A stretch of DNA of 64,000 nt from Epilithonimonas zeae (lineage in GTDB: Bacteria > Bacteroidota > Bacteroidia > Flavobacteriales > Weeksellaceae). The position numbers were made by a program, and so were the translations under genes. The notes under the pieces were generated by a model that was not told the DNA's origin, did no database searches, and saw only the letters and a list, made by a program, of their open reading frames with translations. Below are positions 1 to 8,218 of the stretch, piece after piece (within the stretch, counting starts at the first letter, position 1; each line of letters begins with the position of its first letter). The stretch is from assembly GCF_023278365.1 (NCBI RefSeq), contig NZ_CP075338.1:2976001-3040000 (forward strand), given 5' to 3'.

Positions 1-930
1 GCAGCCAAACGTGCGATGGAAGTTGCTGCAGCCGGCGGTCACAATATCATTCTGATCGGCTCTCCAGGAAGCGGAAAAACGATGATAGCGAAGAGACTGC
101 CAAGCATTCTTCCGCCTTTGAATTTGAAGGAAGCACTGGAAACTACAAAAATCCATTCCGTAGCTGGTAAAATGGGAGCAGAAACATCACTGATGACAAT
201 CAGACCATTCCGCTCACCCCATCATACAATTTCAGACGTTGCACTAGTCGGAGGTGGGAGCTATCCTCAACCAGGCGAGATTTCCTTAGCTCATAATGGA
301 GTTCTGTTTCTGGACGAAATGCCAGAATTCAAACGTGCAGTTCTCGAAGTAATGCGACAACCTTTGGAAGATAGAGTTGTTACCATTTCCCGAGCTAAAT
401 TTACTATTGAATATCCTGCAAGTTTTATGCTCGTTGCAAGTATGAATCCAAGTCCAAGTGGTTATTTTCCCGATGATCCTAATAATACTTCATCAGCATT
501 GGAAATGCAGCGTTATATGAATAAACTGTCCGGACCACTTCTAGACAGGATTGATATTCATATCGAAGTTTCAAAGGTTGAATACGAACAATTAGCTGAA
601 AAAAGAAAAGGAGAAAGCAGTCTGAAAATCCGTGAACGGGTTATTGAAGCAAGAAATAAACAAACCGAGAGATTCAAGAATCTTGATATCAATTACAATG
701 CACAGATGGGACCGAAAGAAATAGAAAAATATTGTGAATTGGACGAGTATTCTCAATTATTGCTTAAAACAGCAATGCTAAAACTTAATCTTTCCGCAAG
801 AGCTTATGATAGGATTTTGAAGGTTGCCAGAACCATCGCCGATTTAGAAAACTCAGAAAATATCCAAGGTGATCATATTTCGGAAGCAATACAGTACAGA
901 AGTCTGGATCGTGATTTTTGGAATGCCTAA
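1..930 (+). CDS. comM: YifB/ComM-family Mg-chelatase-like AAA+ ATPase, 3' part
   Basis: The reading frame is open from the first base of the window, so the 5' end of the gene lies outside. The visible 309 residues begin within the AAA+ core. Walker A (GSPGSGKT) is near the start, Walker B (VLFLDE) about 85 residues later, and the C-terminal Mg-chelatase-type helical domain ends the protein. This matches the second half of YifB/ComM proteins of about 510 residues. In Vibrio and related bacteria ComM is a hexameric helicase that promotes branch migration during natural transformation; in Bacteroidota the role is less studied. The gene ends just before a bidirectional terminator. Family assignment is firm, the role in competence is inferred. 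Confidence 0.9.
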   Translation, partial: AAKRAMEVAAAGGHNIILIGSPGSGKTMIAKRLPSILPPLNLKEALETTKIHSVAGKMGAETSLMTIRPFRSPHHTISDVALVGGGSYPQPGEISLAHNGVLFLDEMPEFKRAVLEVMRQPLEDRVVTISRAKFTIEYPASFMLVASMNPSPSGYFPDDPNNTSSALEMQRYMNKLSGPLLDRIDIHIEVSKVEYEQLAEKRKGESSLKIRERVIEARNKQTERFKNLDINYNAQMGPKEIEKYCELDEYSQLLLKTAMLKLNLSARAYDRILKVARTIADLENSENIQGDHISEAIQYRSLDRDFWNA

Positions 931-937
931 AAAAAAC

Positions 938-968
938 AAAAACCGTCTGCAAATTATAGACGGTTTTT
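938..968. terminator. Bidirectional rho-independent terminator
   Basis: An 11-bp perfect inverted repeat (AAAAACCGTCT and its complement) encloses a 9-base loop. A-rich and T-rich flanks lie on both sides, so it can serve the comM-like gene on the plus strand and the convergent secreted-protein gene on the minus strand. Confidence 0.8.
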
Positions 969-975
969 AAATCAT

Positions 976-2361
976 TTATTTCTTGATGATTTTAATAGTT
1001 TTTTTATTCTCACCGTCATATAATATCAAAATATAATTACCATCTTTAAGTGAGCCAAGGTTTACATTGCTTTTATTATTTTCCACATCAAAAATTTTAA
1101 TTAAGTCTCCAGCTAAATTATAAATGTAGGCTCTATTATTAATAGCATTTTCGATGTATAATATATCCGTTACAGGATTTGGATATGAAAAAACATTTTT
1201 TTCTGTATAATCCTTAATATCAAGATTTGGCGTGTTGTTTAAACGTGCTAACTTGTTCTTTTCTACAGAGTTGAAAGTTGTAAAGCCGCCTCCGATTAGT
1301 ATTTTATTGTCAGCCTGCAATGTAATATCAAGAATATTACTATTTGTACCTGTTCCAACATTAAAAGAGCTATCTAAAGATCCATTTGTATTCAGACGAA
1401 TAAGACTTCCTAGTGAAGAACTGTTATATGCGGTAAAATCTCCACCAACAAGTATTTTTCCATCTGGCTGTGGAATTACACAGTAAACAGTACCATTCGC
1501 CCCATTTCCTGTATTGAAACTTGTATCCAAAGTACCATTTGAATTGAGACGAGCAATACGATTTATTGATGTTCCATTGTATGTTGTAAAATAGCCGCCA
1601 ATGATAATTTTTCCATCTTTTTGTAATGCAATACTACTTATTGTACTTGAGCCATTTCCTAAAAAATTAGTGTCTAAAGTTCCATCATAATTTAATCTTG
1701 CAATGGATCTAGCTGTGATATTATTGAATGTGGAAAAATCTCCTGCGATGAGAATTTTGCCATCAGTTTGTAAAATAATATCCTCAATGTTGCTGTTGGC
1801 ACCAGTGACATAATTGAAACTTGCATCCAAACTACCATCAGTATTCAACCGGGCAATACGATTTCGGGATATCCCATTATATGTTGTAAAGTAACCAGCA
1901 ATTAAAATTTTTCCATCTGGAAGTACTATAATACTATTGATAATATCATTCGCTCCATTACCTGGATTAAAAGAAGTATCTAAAGAGCCATCAATATTCA
2001 GACGAGCTATACGATTCATAGAAACCCCGTTAAATTTTGAAAAATATCCACCAATTAGAATTTTCCCGTCAGGCTGAACAGCAGAAGTATGTATTTGCTG
2101 ATCTGATCCCGAAGATGGATTAAAGCTTGGATCTAAATTTCCATCAGAATTTAAACGAACAATATTGTTTCTGCTAATATTGTTGTAAAAATTAAATCGA
2201 CCAGAGACCAGTATTTTATTGTCAGGTTGTACAGTTATACCAAGAACTAAGCCATCGATACCAACATTTGTAGCATTAAAAGTATTATCAAGACTACCAT
2301 CTTGGGATAATAGCTTTACAGAAATGAAAAAGAAAAAAATAAATTGTAAATGTTTTTTCAT
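976..2361 (-). CDS. Secreted delta-60 repeat protein with T9SS type A sorting domain
   Basis: The 461-residue protein starts with a signal peptide (residues 1-20, charged then Phe-rich, ending LLSQ). About seven repeats of roughly 55 residues follow, each with a core like DGSLDTSFN, then LPDGKILIAGYF and NRIARLN. This is the delta-60 repeat, which probably folds as a beta-propeller. The last 75 residues (from about YPNPVTDILYIEN to KTIKIIKK) form a Por-type T9SS sorting domain, so the protein is probably exported through the Sec pathway, taken across the outer membrane by T9SS, and attached to the surface or released. Ligand and function are unknown. No TAnnTTTG box was found upstream. Confidence 0.88.
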   Translation of the reverse strand: MKKHLQFIFFFFISVKLLSQDGSLDNTFNATNVGIDGLVLGITVQPDNKILVSGRFNFYNNISRNNIVRLNSDGNLDPSFNPSSGSDQQIHTSAVQPDGKILIGGYFSKFNGVSMNRIARLNIDGSLDTSFNPGNGANDIINSIIVLPDGKILIAGYFTTYNGISRNRIARLNTDGSLDASFNYVTGANSNIEDIILQTDGKILIAGDFSTFNNITARSIARLNYDGTLDTNFLGNGSSTISSIALQKDGKIIIGGYFTTYNGTSINRIARLNSNGTLDTSFNTGNGANGTVYCVIPQPDGKILVGGDFTAYNSSSLGSLIRLNTNGSLDSSFNVGTGTNSNILDITLQADNKILIGGGFTTFNSVEKNKLARLNNTPNLDIKDYTEKNVFSYPNPVTDILYIENAINNRAYIYNLAGDLIKIFDVENNKSNVNLGSLKDGNYILILYDGENKKTIKIIKK

Positions 2362-2432
2362 TGAATATAAAAGTTTTTGTTTTTAAATATAACCAATATA
2401 ATTGAATGCCATAAAATCTAATCCTGAATATT

Positions 2433-2909
2433 TCAGAACATTCCTCCTTCAATCGGATTTTCAAAAAAAGTATCGATTTCCAACTTTCCGGATTTTGAAG
2501 CAGTCACGGCTAATTGATCACAAATTTCATTTTCAGGATGACCTGCGTGTCCTTTAATCCAATGAAATTTAGGTTGATGAAGCTGATAGAGTTTATAGAA
2601 AGCTTTCCAAAGATCAGGATTTTTTACGTTTTTCCAACCTCGTTTGATCCAACCGTAAATCCATTTTTGGTTAATGGCATCTGCAACATATTTGCTGTCG
2701 GTGTAGATATGGACATCATTGTCAGACGTTCTCAGATTACCAAGAGCAACAATAACTGCCATCAATTCCATTCGGTTGTTGGTAGTTTTTCGGAAGCCTT
2801 TGGAGTAGGTTTTCTGATATTTCTTTTCCGGAACACGCATTAAGATTCCATAACCGCCAGGTCCGGGATTTCCACTGCAGGCACCGTCTGTAAAGATTTC
2901 GATTCTCAA
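2433..2909 (-). CDS. rnhA: Ribonuclease HI
   Basis: A 158-residue RNase HI that cleaves the RNA strand of RNA-DNA hybrids. The catalytic carboxylates are visible: D8 (FTDGACSGNPGPGGYG), E48 (NNRMEL), D71 (YTDSKYV) and D131 (NEICDQLA), with the KGHAGHPEN loop carrying H121 and H124. Length is normal for the family. The start appears to be TTG: the in-frame codons upstream reach a stop within seven codons with no ATG. It lies 75 bp downstream of dnaB on the same strand and may be cotranscribed with it, both genes serving DNA replication and repair. Confidence 0.95.
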   Translation of the reverse strand: MRIEIFTDGACSGNPGPGGYGILMRVPEKKYQKTYSKGFRKTTNNRMELMAVIVALGNLRTSDNDVHIYTDSKYVADAINQKWIYGWIKRGWKNVKNPDLWKAFYKLYQLHQPKFHWIKGHAGHPENEICDQLAVTASKSGKLEIDTFFENPIEGGMF

Positions 2910-2984
2910 ATTAGAAAAAAATTAATGATTAATTGTTGTTTGGTACTCAAATCAATTATCAACTATTATTTATCAATCATTACA

Positions 2985-4556
2985 TTAAAAAGGCATATCA
3001 TCATCGTCATCATTCATCGCAGAACCAGAAACCTGATTATTACCAGGAATTCCAAACGCCGAATGTGGATCACTTGTAATGGTAATTCTGTCAAATCCAG
3101 ACGGTTCGTCTTTTTGACCAAAATTGGAAGGTGTGTATTCGTAATTGGTTCCAAGGTCGGCAAATTTACCAATGTTCTTGTGGAAGGCTAAACGAACATC
3201 TGCCGTTGCACCATTTCTATGTTTAGCAATGATGATTTCTGCTTGATTTTCTGTACTGGTTTCTGCACCATCTTCGTCGTTATCCCAAACCGCAATCTTA
3301 TAATATTCCGGACGGAAGATAAAAGACACGATATCCGCATCCTGCTCAATGGCTCCGGATTCCCTCAGGTCAGAAAGCATTGGTCTTTTTCCGGGTCTTG
3401 TTTCCACGGTTCTGGAAAGCTGAGAAAGTGCAATTACCGGAACGTTCAATTCTTTTGCAATTGCTTTTAGTGAACGCGAAATCATTGCAATTTCCTGTTC
3501 TCGGTTTCCGCCTCCTTTTCCGGAACTAGCTGTCATCAGCTGGAGGTAATCGACCATAATTATCTTAACACCGTGCTGCATTACCAATCTTCGGCATTTT
3601 GCTCGGAAGTCGAAGATAGAAAGCGAAGGCGTCTCATCAATAAAAAGTGGGGCATTTTCCAATGCGGAAACGTTGGTGAATAACCTTTGCCATTCATCAT
3701 CAGACATTTGTCCTTTTCTTAATTTCTCGGAGGAAATCCCCGTTTCGGAAGAAATCATTCTTGTAATCAACTGGACAGATGCCATCTCCAGAGAGAATAA
3801 TGCCATCGGAATATTGTGATCTACACAGATGTTTCTCGCCATTGATAGAATGAAAGCAGTTTTTCCCATCGCAGGTCTCGCCGCAATAATGATGAGGTCA
3901 GAGTTTTGCCAACCTCCTGTTTCTTTGTCCAAGGCTGTAAATCCGGAAGGAACACCAGACAAGCCTTCTTTATCTTTTAAGGATTTGATTTTATCAATCG
4001 CTTCTTTTACCAATGAATTGGCAGTATCGAAACCTTTTTTGATCGTTCCATTGGTGATTTCAAAAAAAGATTGCTCAGCTTTGTCCAACAATTCGAAAAC
4101 GTCCGTTGATTCTTTGTAAGAACTGTCAATAACATTGGCTGAAACATTAATCAATGAACGTAGGATAAATTTCTCAAGAATTACGCGAACGTGATATTCG
4201 ATGTGGGCAGAAGAACTTACACCCATTGTCAAATCGATGATATAATGGTCACCACCAGCTAGATTCAGTTTTTCATTCTTTTTCAAATCCTGAATAACTG
4301 TCATCAAATCGATAGGAGAGTTGCTCTCGTACAATTTCAAGATTGATGCGAAAATCGTCTGATGCCTTGGGTCATAGAAAACATTGGGCGTTAATAAATC
4401 GATAGAATGGTCAAGCCCTTTTCTGTCAATCAAAAAAGTACCGATGACGATTTTCTCAAAATCCAATGCATTGGGCGGCATTTTGCCATCCGAAATAGAT
4501 AATTCCTTTGCAAAATTACCGTGAATCAAACTCGATAATGTTTCCTTCTCTGCCAT
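2985..4556 (-). CDS. dnaB: Replicative DNA helicase DnaB
   Basis: A 523-residue hexameric 5'-3' helicase that unwinds DNA at the replication fork. The N-terminal DnaB domain (about 25-130) begins with PPNALDFEKIVIG. After the linker comes the RecA-like C-terminal domain with Walker A ARPAMGKT (226-233), Walker B IIMVDYLQLM and a downstream QLSRTVETRPGKRP loop. The tail ends in an acidic DDDDDMPF-like stretch. No intein is present. A TACCTTTG -7 box ends only 4 bp before the ATG, so the transcript is probably leaderless or nearly so. rnhA follows on the same strand. Confidence 0.97.
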   Translation of the reverse strand: MAEKETLSSLIHGNFAKELSISDGKMPPNALDFEKIVIGTFLIDRKGLDHSIDLLTPNVFYDPRHQTIFASILKLYESNSPIDLMTVIQDLKKNEKLNLAGGDHYIIDLTMGVSSSAHIEYHVRVILEKFILRSLINVSANVIDSSYKESTDVFELLDKAEQSFFEITNGTIKKGFDTANSLVKEAIDKIKSLKDKEGLSGVPSGFTALDKETGGWQNSDLIIIAARPAMGKTAFILSMARNICVDHNIPMALFSLEMASVQLITRMISSETGISSEKLRKGQMSDDEWQRLFTNVSALENAPLFIDETPSLSIFDFRAKCRRLVMQHGVKIIMVDYLQLMTASSGKGGGNREQEIAMISRSLKAIAKELNVPVIALSQLSRTVETRPGKRPMLSDLRESGAIEQDADIVSFIFRPEYYKIAVWDNDEDGAETSTENQAEIIIAKHRNGATADVRLAFHKNIGKFADLGTNYEYTPSNFGQKDEPSGFDRITITSDPHSAFGIPGNNQVSGSAMNDDDDDMPF

Positions 4557-4560
4557 TGTA

Positions 4561-4568
4561 CAAAGGTA
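4561..4568 (-). promoter_or_regulatory. -7 box for dnaB
   Basis: TACCTTTG on the minus strand fits the Bacteroidota sigma-ABfr -7 consensus TAnnTTTG and lies 4 bp upstream of the dnaB ATG. No convincing -33 TTG is seen at the usual distance. A box this close implies a leaderless or very short-leader mRNA. Confidence 0.55.
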
Positions 4569-4731
4569 AAATTTTTTATAAGGTTTCGAAATTTAGTTTT
4601 ACTCAAGAAATCCACACTTAATTGTTAATAAATAGAATTTTTTTGTAACAAAACAGAGATTCTGTCCACTTACTATATAGAAAAACTAATAATATTCAGA
4701 ATTCATTAAATTTAACAAAAAATAAACTTTT

Positions 4732-6195
4732 ATGCTGCAACGATTCATCAGATTAGAATTCAAAAGTTTTTTCAGGTCAAGTTCTCTGGCAGCCAATATT
4801 GTCGTTAAGATTTTCCAGCTTTTGGGAATCCTTTACATTCTCGCAATATTTGTGTTTGCCGCTTTCGGAGCGTTTTATTATCCGAAAAAAGAATTGCATA
4901 TCGACCCATTACCATTTATTAGTAAGTTTCTGTTCTATTGGCTTATTGTCGATCTGTTCCTCAGATATTTTTTTCAACAGATGCCGACTCAGAATATCAA
5001 ACCTTTTCTCACAATGAATATCAGGAAAAGTACGCTGGTCAATTATATGATTAGCAAGACGTTTCTCTCATTTTTCAGTTGGGGCGGACTTTTTATTTAT
5101 TTGCCTTTGTTAGGGATTCTGCTTTATAACGGCTATGCGGTTTTGGGCAGTTTTTCTTGGGTATTTGCACTGATTATTTTAAGTTTCAGCATTAATCTGA
5201 TTAATATCCTTCTCAACGGTAAAGATTTAGCCGTTTGGATTATCGGAGGATTTTTGGTCCTTGCCGGCGGATTGGATTATTATAATATCATTGCTTTATC
5301 ATCGGCTTCTGAGAAGTTTTTTATGCTTTTCTATAATCATTGGTTCGCGATTGTATTGCCGATTGCACTATTCGTTATTCTCTATATTATTTGTAGAAAA
5401 TTTATTTACGACAATTTTTATCTCGACAAAGGACTGGAAATGAAACAGGAAGTCGGGAAGACAGAAAACATTCAATTTCTTAACAAATATGGCGTTCTCG
5501 GCACCTTCATCAACAACGATATCCGAATGATCAAACGAAGCAAGGCTGCAAAATCCATTGCATTGGGAAGTTTTCTATTCTTGTTTTATGGATTGCTTTT
5601 GTTCAGTTCGCCAGCTTATAAAACCGCTTATATGCAACTGTTTATGGGACTTTTTGTAACTGGTGGATTTTTGTTTTTGTTTGGACAAAGAGTGCCGTCT
5701 TTCGACAGTTCTTACTATCCACTGATGATGACGCTGAACGTTCCTTACAAAGAATATCTGAAAGCGAAATGGTGGATGATTGTGAGTGCTGTGGCTGTGA
5801 GTATGGTTTTGGCGGTTGGTTATGCGTTCGTGAGTTGGGATCTGTATTTCACGTTTTTGGCGGGCGGACTTTATAATATTGGTGTTAATTCTCAGGTTGT
5901 TCTGCTGTCGGGTGCGTTTAACAAAAATCCGATTGACCTGAATGCGAGAGGAAAAACATTGGGCAAGAAAAACAATTTCAGTTTCAAAAACATCCTTCTC
6001 CTTTTGCCACAAATGGTTTTGCCAATGGCGGTTTTTGGCGTTTCAAAATATTTTTTTGGAACAACAGCAGCGGTAGCAAGTCTGGGCGTTTTGGGATTGA
6101 TTGGCTTTTTCCTAAGAGAAAAATTCTTCGATTTCATTGTCAAATTGTATAAAAAAGAAAAATACTCAACCATGAAAGCCTTTAAGGGCAATTAG
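4732..6195 (+). CDS. Polytopic membrane protein, DUF5687-like, probable ABC exporter permease
   Basis: A 487-residue inner-membrane protein with about ten hydrophobic segments, beginning MLQRFIRLEFKSFFRS and ending in a basic KKEKYSTMKAFKGN tail. Overall it resembles flavobacterial proteins annotated DUF5687; that assignment is from memory of the family. The next gene on the same strand, 124 bp downstream, encodes an ABC ATPase, so the two probably form one transporter of the ABC-2 type. No soluble binding protein or membrane-fusion gene is nearby, which favours export over import. The substrate is unknown. The 175-bp upstream region is AT-rich without a clear TAnnTTTG box. Confidence 0.75.
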   Translation: MLQRFIRLEFKSFFRSSSLAANIVVKIFQLLGILYILAIFVFAAFGAFYYPKKELHIDPLPFISKFLFYWLIVDLFLRYFFQQMPTQNIKPFLTMNIRKSTLVNYMISKTFLSFFSWGGLFIYLPLLGILLYNGYAVLGSFSWVFALIILSFSINLINILLNGKDLAVWIIGGFLVLAGGLDYYNIIALSSASEKFFMLFYNHWFAIVLPIALFVILYIICRKFIYDNFYLDKGLEMKQEVGKTENIQFLNKYGVLGTFINNDIRMIKRSKAAKSIALGSFLFLFYGLLLFSSPAYKTAYMQLFMGLFVTGGFLFLFGQRVPSFDSSYYPLMMTLNVPYKEYLKAKWWMIVSAVAVSMVLAVGYAFVSWDLYFTFLAGGLYNIGVNSQVVLLSGAFNKNPIDLNARGKTLGKKNNFSFKNILLLLPQMVLPMAVFGVSKYFFGTTAAVASLGVLGLIGFFLREKFFDFIVKLYKKEKYSTMKAFKGN

Positions 6196-6225
6196 ACGTA
6201 AATTTTTGTCTTCATTAAGTTTTAC

Positions 6226-6290
6226 GCCTTTGTGAACCTTAAAAATGTTTTCAATATTAATAAAAAATCTTTGTGGACTTTGTGTTCAAA
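6226..6290. repeat. Dispersed CTTTGTG-type intergenic repeat
   Basis: The segment runs from GCCTTTGTGAACCTTAAAAA to ACTTTGTGTTCAAA and has a partner at 61349-61410 in which TTTGTG is replaced by TTTGCG at matching places. A related inverted sequence lies at 10251-10286. It fills most of the gap between the permease and ATPase genes, where no gene is seen. Confidence 0.5.
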
Positions 6291-6319
6291 AAAACTCTCA
6301 CTTCTAAAATATAAATAAA

Positions 6320-7030
6320 ATGATAACAATAAATAACCTGTCCAAAGTTTACGAAACCAAAAAAGTCTTATCCATAGAAAACCTCGATTTCCAAAAAGGT
6401 CAAACCATTGGTTTAGTCGGGAACAACGGTGCTGGAAAAACAACCTTATTCAGCCTGATTCTGGATTTGATAGAACCAAGCTCTGGATTTGTTTCCATCG
6501 ATGGCGAAAAAGTAAACGAATCCGAAAGTTGGAAAAATAAAGTCGGTGCATTTATCGATGAGACTTTTCTCATTGGTTATTTGACTCCGGAAGAATATTT
6601 TTATTTCTTAGGCGAACTCAGAGGTCAAAGCAAAGCGAATGTTGACGAATTCTTAAAAAACTTCACCGATTTCTTCAATGGAGAAATACTGAATGCCAAA
6701 AAATACATCCGCGACCTCTCCAAAGGCAATATGAAAAAAGTCGGCATCATCGGCGCGCTAATCGGAACGCCAGCGATTATCATTCTTGATGAGCCTTTCG
6801 CCAACCTCGACCCTTCGACCCAAATCAAACTGAAAAACCTCATCAGGGATTGGTCACAAAACTCAGATTCCACATTCCTGATTTCCAGCCACGATTTGGC
6901 TCACACCACAGAAGTTTGTGAAAGAATTGTGGTCATCAACAAAGGCGAATTGGTAAGAGATATCCAGACTTCTCCGGAAACGTTGAGAGATTTGGAGCAA
7001 TATTTTGCAGACCAGGTTTCGATAAGTTAA
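6320..7030 (+). CDS. ABC transporter ATP-binding protein
   Basis: A 236-residue nucleotide-binding subunit. Walker A GNNGAGKTT is at 34-42, the signature LSKGN at 133-137 (Lys replaces the usual Gly/Ser pattern in LSGGQ, as in several ABC-2 exporters), Walker B IIILDEP at 153-159, the D-loop ANLDPS just after, and the switch His at 191 (SSHDL). It lies downstream of the DUF5687-like permease and is the likely partner. It hydrolyses ATP to drive export of an unknown substrate. A strong bidirectional terminator follows at 7113-7163. Confidence 0.9.
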   Translation: MITINNLSKVYETKKVLSIENLDFQKGQTIGLVGNNGAGKTTLFSLILDLIEPSSGFVSIDGEKVNESESWKNKVGAFIDETFLIGYLTPEEYFYFLGELRGQSKANVDEFLKNFTDFFNGEILNAKKYIRDLSKGNMKKVGIIGALIGTPAIIILDEPFANLDPSTQIKLKNLIRDWSQNSDSTFLISSHDLAHTTEVCERIVVINKGELVRDIQTSPETLRDLEQYFADQVSIS

Positions 7031-7112
7031 ATTTAATTTCTCGCAGATTTGGCAGATAAAGCAGATTTAAAATTTCATCTGTTCAATTTGCGAAATAAAG
7101 AATTGATTAAAA

Positions 7113-7163
7113 AACCACAAAAGTCACAAAAGATATTATTTTTCTTTTGTGACTTTTGTGGTT
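7113..7163. terminator. Strong bidirectional terminator with 20-bp stem
   Basis: Perfect 20-bp inverted repeat (7113-7132 with 7144-7163) with an 11-base AT loop. It separates the convergent ABC ATPase and SMR exporter genes. The stem is built of two CACAAAAG/CTTTTGTG units and may derive from the dispersed CTTTGTG repeat family. Confidence 0.8.
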
Positions 7164-7173
7164 CAATAATTTA

Positions 7174-7503
7174 TTAATGTGAAGAAACTGCTTTCAGGCC
7201 AACGATGGAAGCAATCAAGGTAAAAATAAAAAACAATCGCCAGAATGTTGCAGGTTCTTTAAAGATAAAAATCCCGACCAGGACGGTACCAACAGCGCCG
7301 ATTCCTGTCCAGACTGCATAAGCCGTTCCCAACGGAAGTGTTTGCGTTGCTTTGATGAGCAGAAGCATACTTGCAATCAATGATATTCCGAATCCGGCGT
7401 ACCAAAGGTAAGATTCAGGGCCCGATGTTTCTTTGGCTTTTCCTAAACAAGATGTAAATCCAACTTCAAAAAGTCCTCCAAGAATTAAAAAAATCCAGTT
7501 CAT
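7174..7503 (-). CDS. sugE: SMR-family exporter, SugE/Gdx type
   Basis: A 109-residue protein with four membrane segments, the usual small multidrug resistance size. The essential membrane Glu is E13 in GGLFEVGF, which resembles SugE/Gdx (guanidinium exporters) more than EmrE. WTGIGAVGTVLVGI is the conserved third segment. These proteins work as antiparallel dimers that exchange a cation for protons. No guanidine riboswitch was recognised in the 73-bp upstream gap. The Crp/Fnr-type regulator gene lies directly upstream on the same strand. Substrate assignment (guanidinium or quaternary ammonium) is inference. Confidence 0.82.
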   Translation of the reverse strand: MNWIFLILGGLFEVGFTSCLGKAKETSGPESYLWYAGFGISLIASMLLLIKATQTLPLGTAYAVWTGIGAVGTVLVGIFIFKEPATFWRLFFIFTLIASIVGLKAVSSH

Positions 7504-7576
7504 TACTTATCAATTTTAATGATGCAAATTTCCAAATTGAATGCTACGGATTTTTTTACAAATGTTAAAAAATTAA

Positions 7577-8137
7577 TCAAATTTCGCTTCGGATTCTACT
7601 CAGACTAACTTGTGTGATTCCCAAATAGGAAGCAATGTAACCCAATTGAACTCTTTGAATAATCTCGGGTTGTTTTGTCAAAAGTTCCTCATAACGCTGA
7701 CTTGCCGTTCTGAATTGTCTGGAAATAAATAATTCTTCCGTTTTTACCAATTCTCTTTCGGCTAATTTTCTTCCCCAATTGGCAATATTGATATCGGTTT
7801 CAAATAGCTTTCGCAAAGCATCGATTTTTAATTGATACAAAACACAGTCTTCCAAAAGCTGAATATTTTCATAATTTTGATAATTATCAACATAGCTTTT
7901 CATTGGCAAAACCACGTCGCCTTCTTTACCAAACCAAAACGTAAGGTCTTGATTTTCTTGAGGAACAAAAGCTCTTACAATTCCTTTTTTAATAAAATAA
8001 ACCGTCTTTTCTACTTTTCCGGCTTTGATGATAATGCTATCTTTCGGAAACTCAACTTCTGAAATCAAATTCTTTAAAACTGATTTAGAATTTTCGGGAA
8101 GTGTAAAAATTTGGTCAAGAATTGTATCAATATTCAT
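7577..8137 (-). CDS. Crp/Fnr family transcriptional regulator
   Basis: A 186-residue protein with a cyclic-nucleotide-binding-like beta roll (about 20-115, with FPKDSIIIKAGKVEKTVYFIKKGIVRAF-type spacing) and a short C-terminal helix-turn-helix ending in GYIASYLGITQVSLSRIRSEI-like sequence. This short form, common in Bacteroidota, ends right after the recognition helix. The usual cAMP-binding residues are not obvious, so the ligand is unknown. It is 73 bp upstream of the SMR exporter on the same strand and may control it. Confidence 0.85.
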   Translation of the reverse strand: MNIDTILDQIFTLPENSKSVLKNLISEVEFPKDSIIIKAGKVEKTVYFIKKGIVRAFVPQENQDLTFWFGKEGDVVLPMKSYVDNYQNYENIQLLEDCVLYQLKIDALRKLFETDINIANWGRKLAERELVKTEELFISRQFRTASQRYEELLTKQPEIIQRVQLGYIASYLGITQVSLSRIRSEI

Positions 8138-8162
8138 AAGCGAAATTTAATAAAAATAAAAA

Positions 8163-8182
8163 CTCCGAGAATTACCTCGGAG
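8163..8182 (-). terminator. Rho-independent terminator of fumC
   Basis: A 7-bp GC-rich stem (CTCGGAG with CTCCGAG) and 6-base loop are followed on the minus strand by GTTTTTATTTTT. It lies just past the fumC stop. Confidence 0.75.
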
Positions 8183-8218
8183 CTTGTCTATTTATCTTTT
8201 GTCTGAAAAGTCTATCAT

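Noticed and set aside
7504-7576. Guanidine riboswitch upstream of the SugE-type gene
   Set aside because: The 73-bp gap has no GC-rich paired structure or ACGR-type motif expected of guanidine riboswitches.
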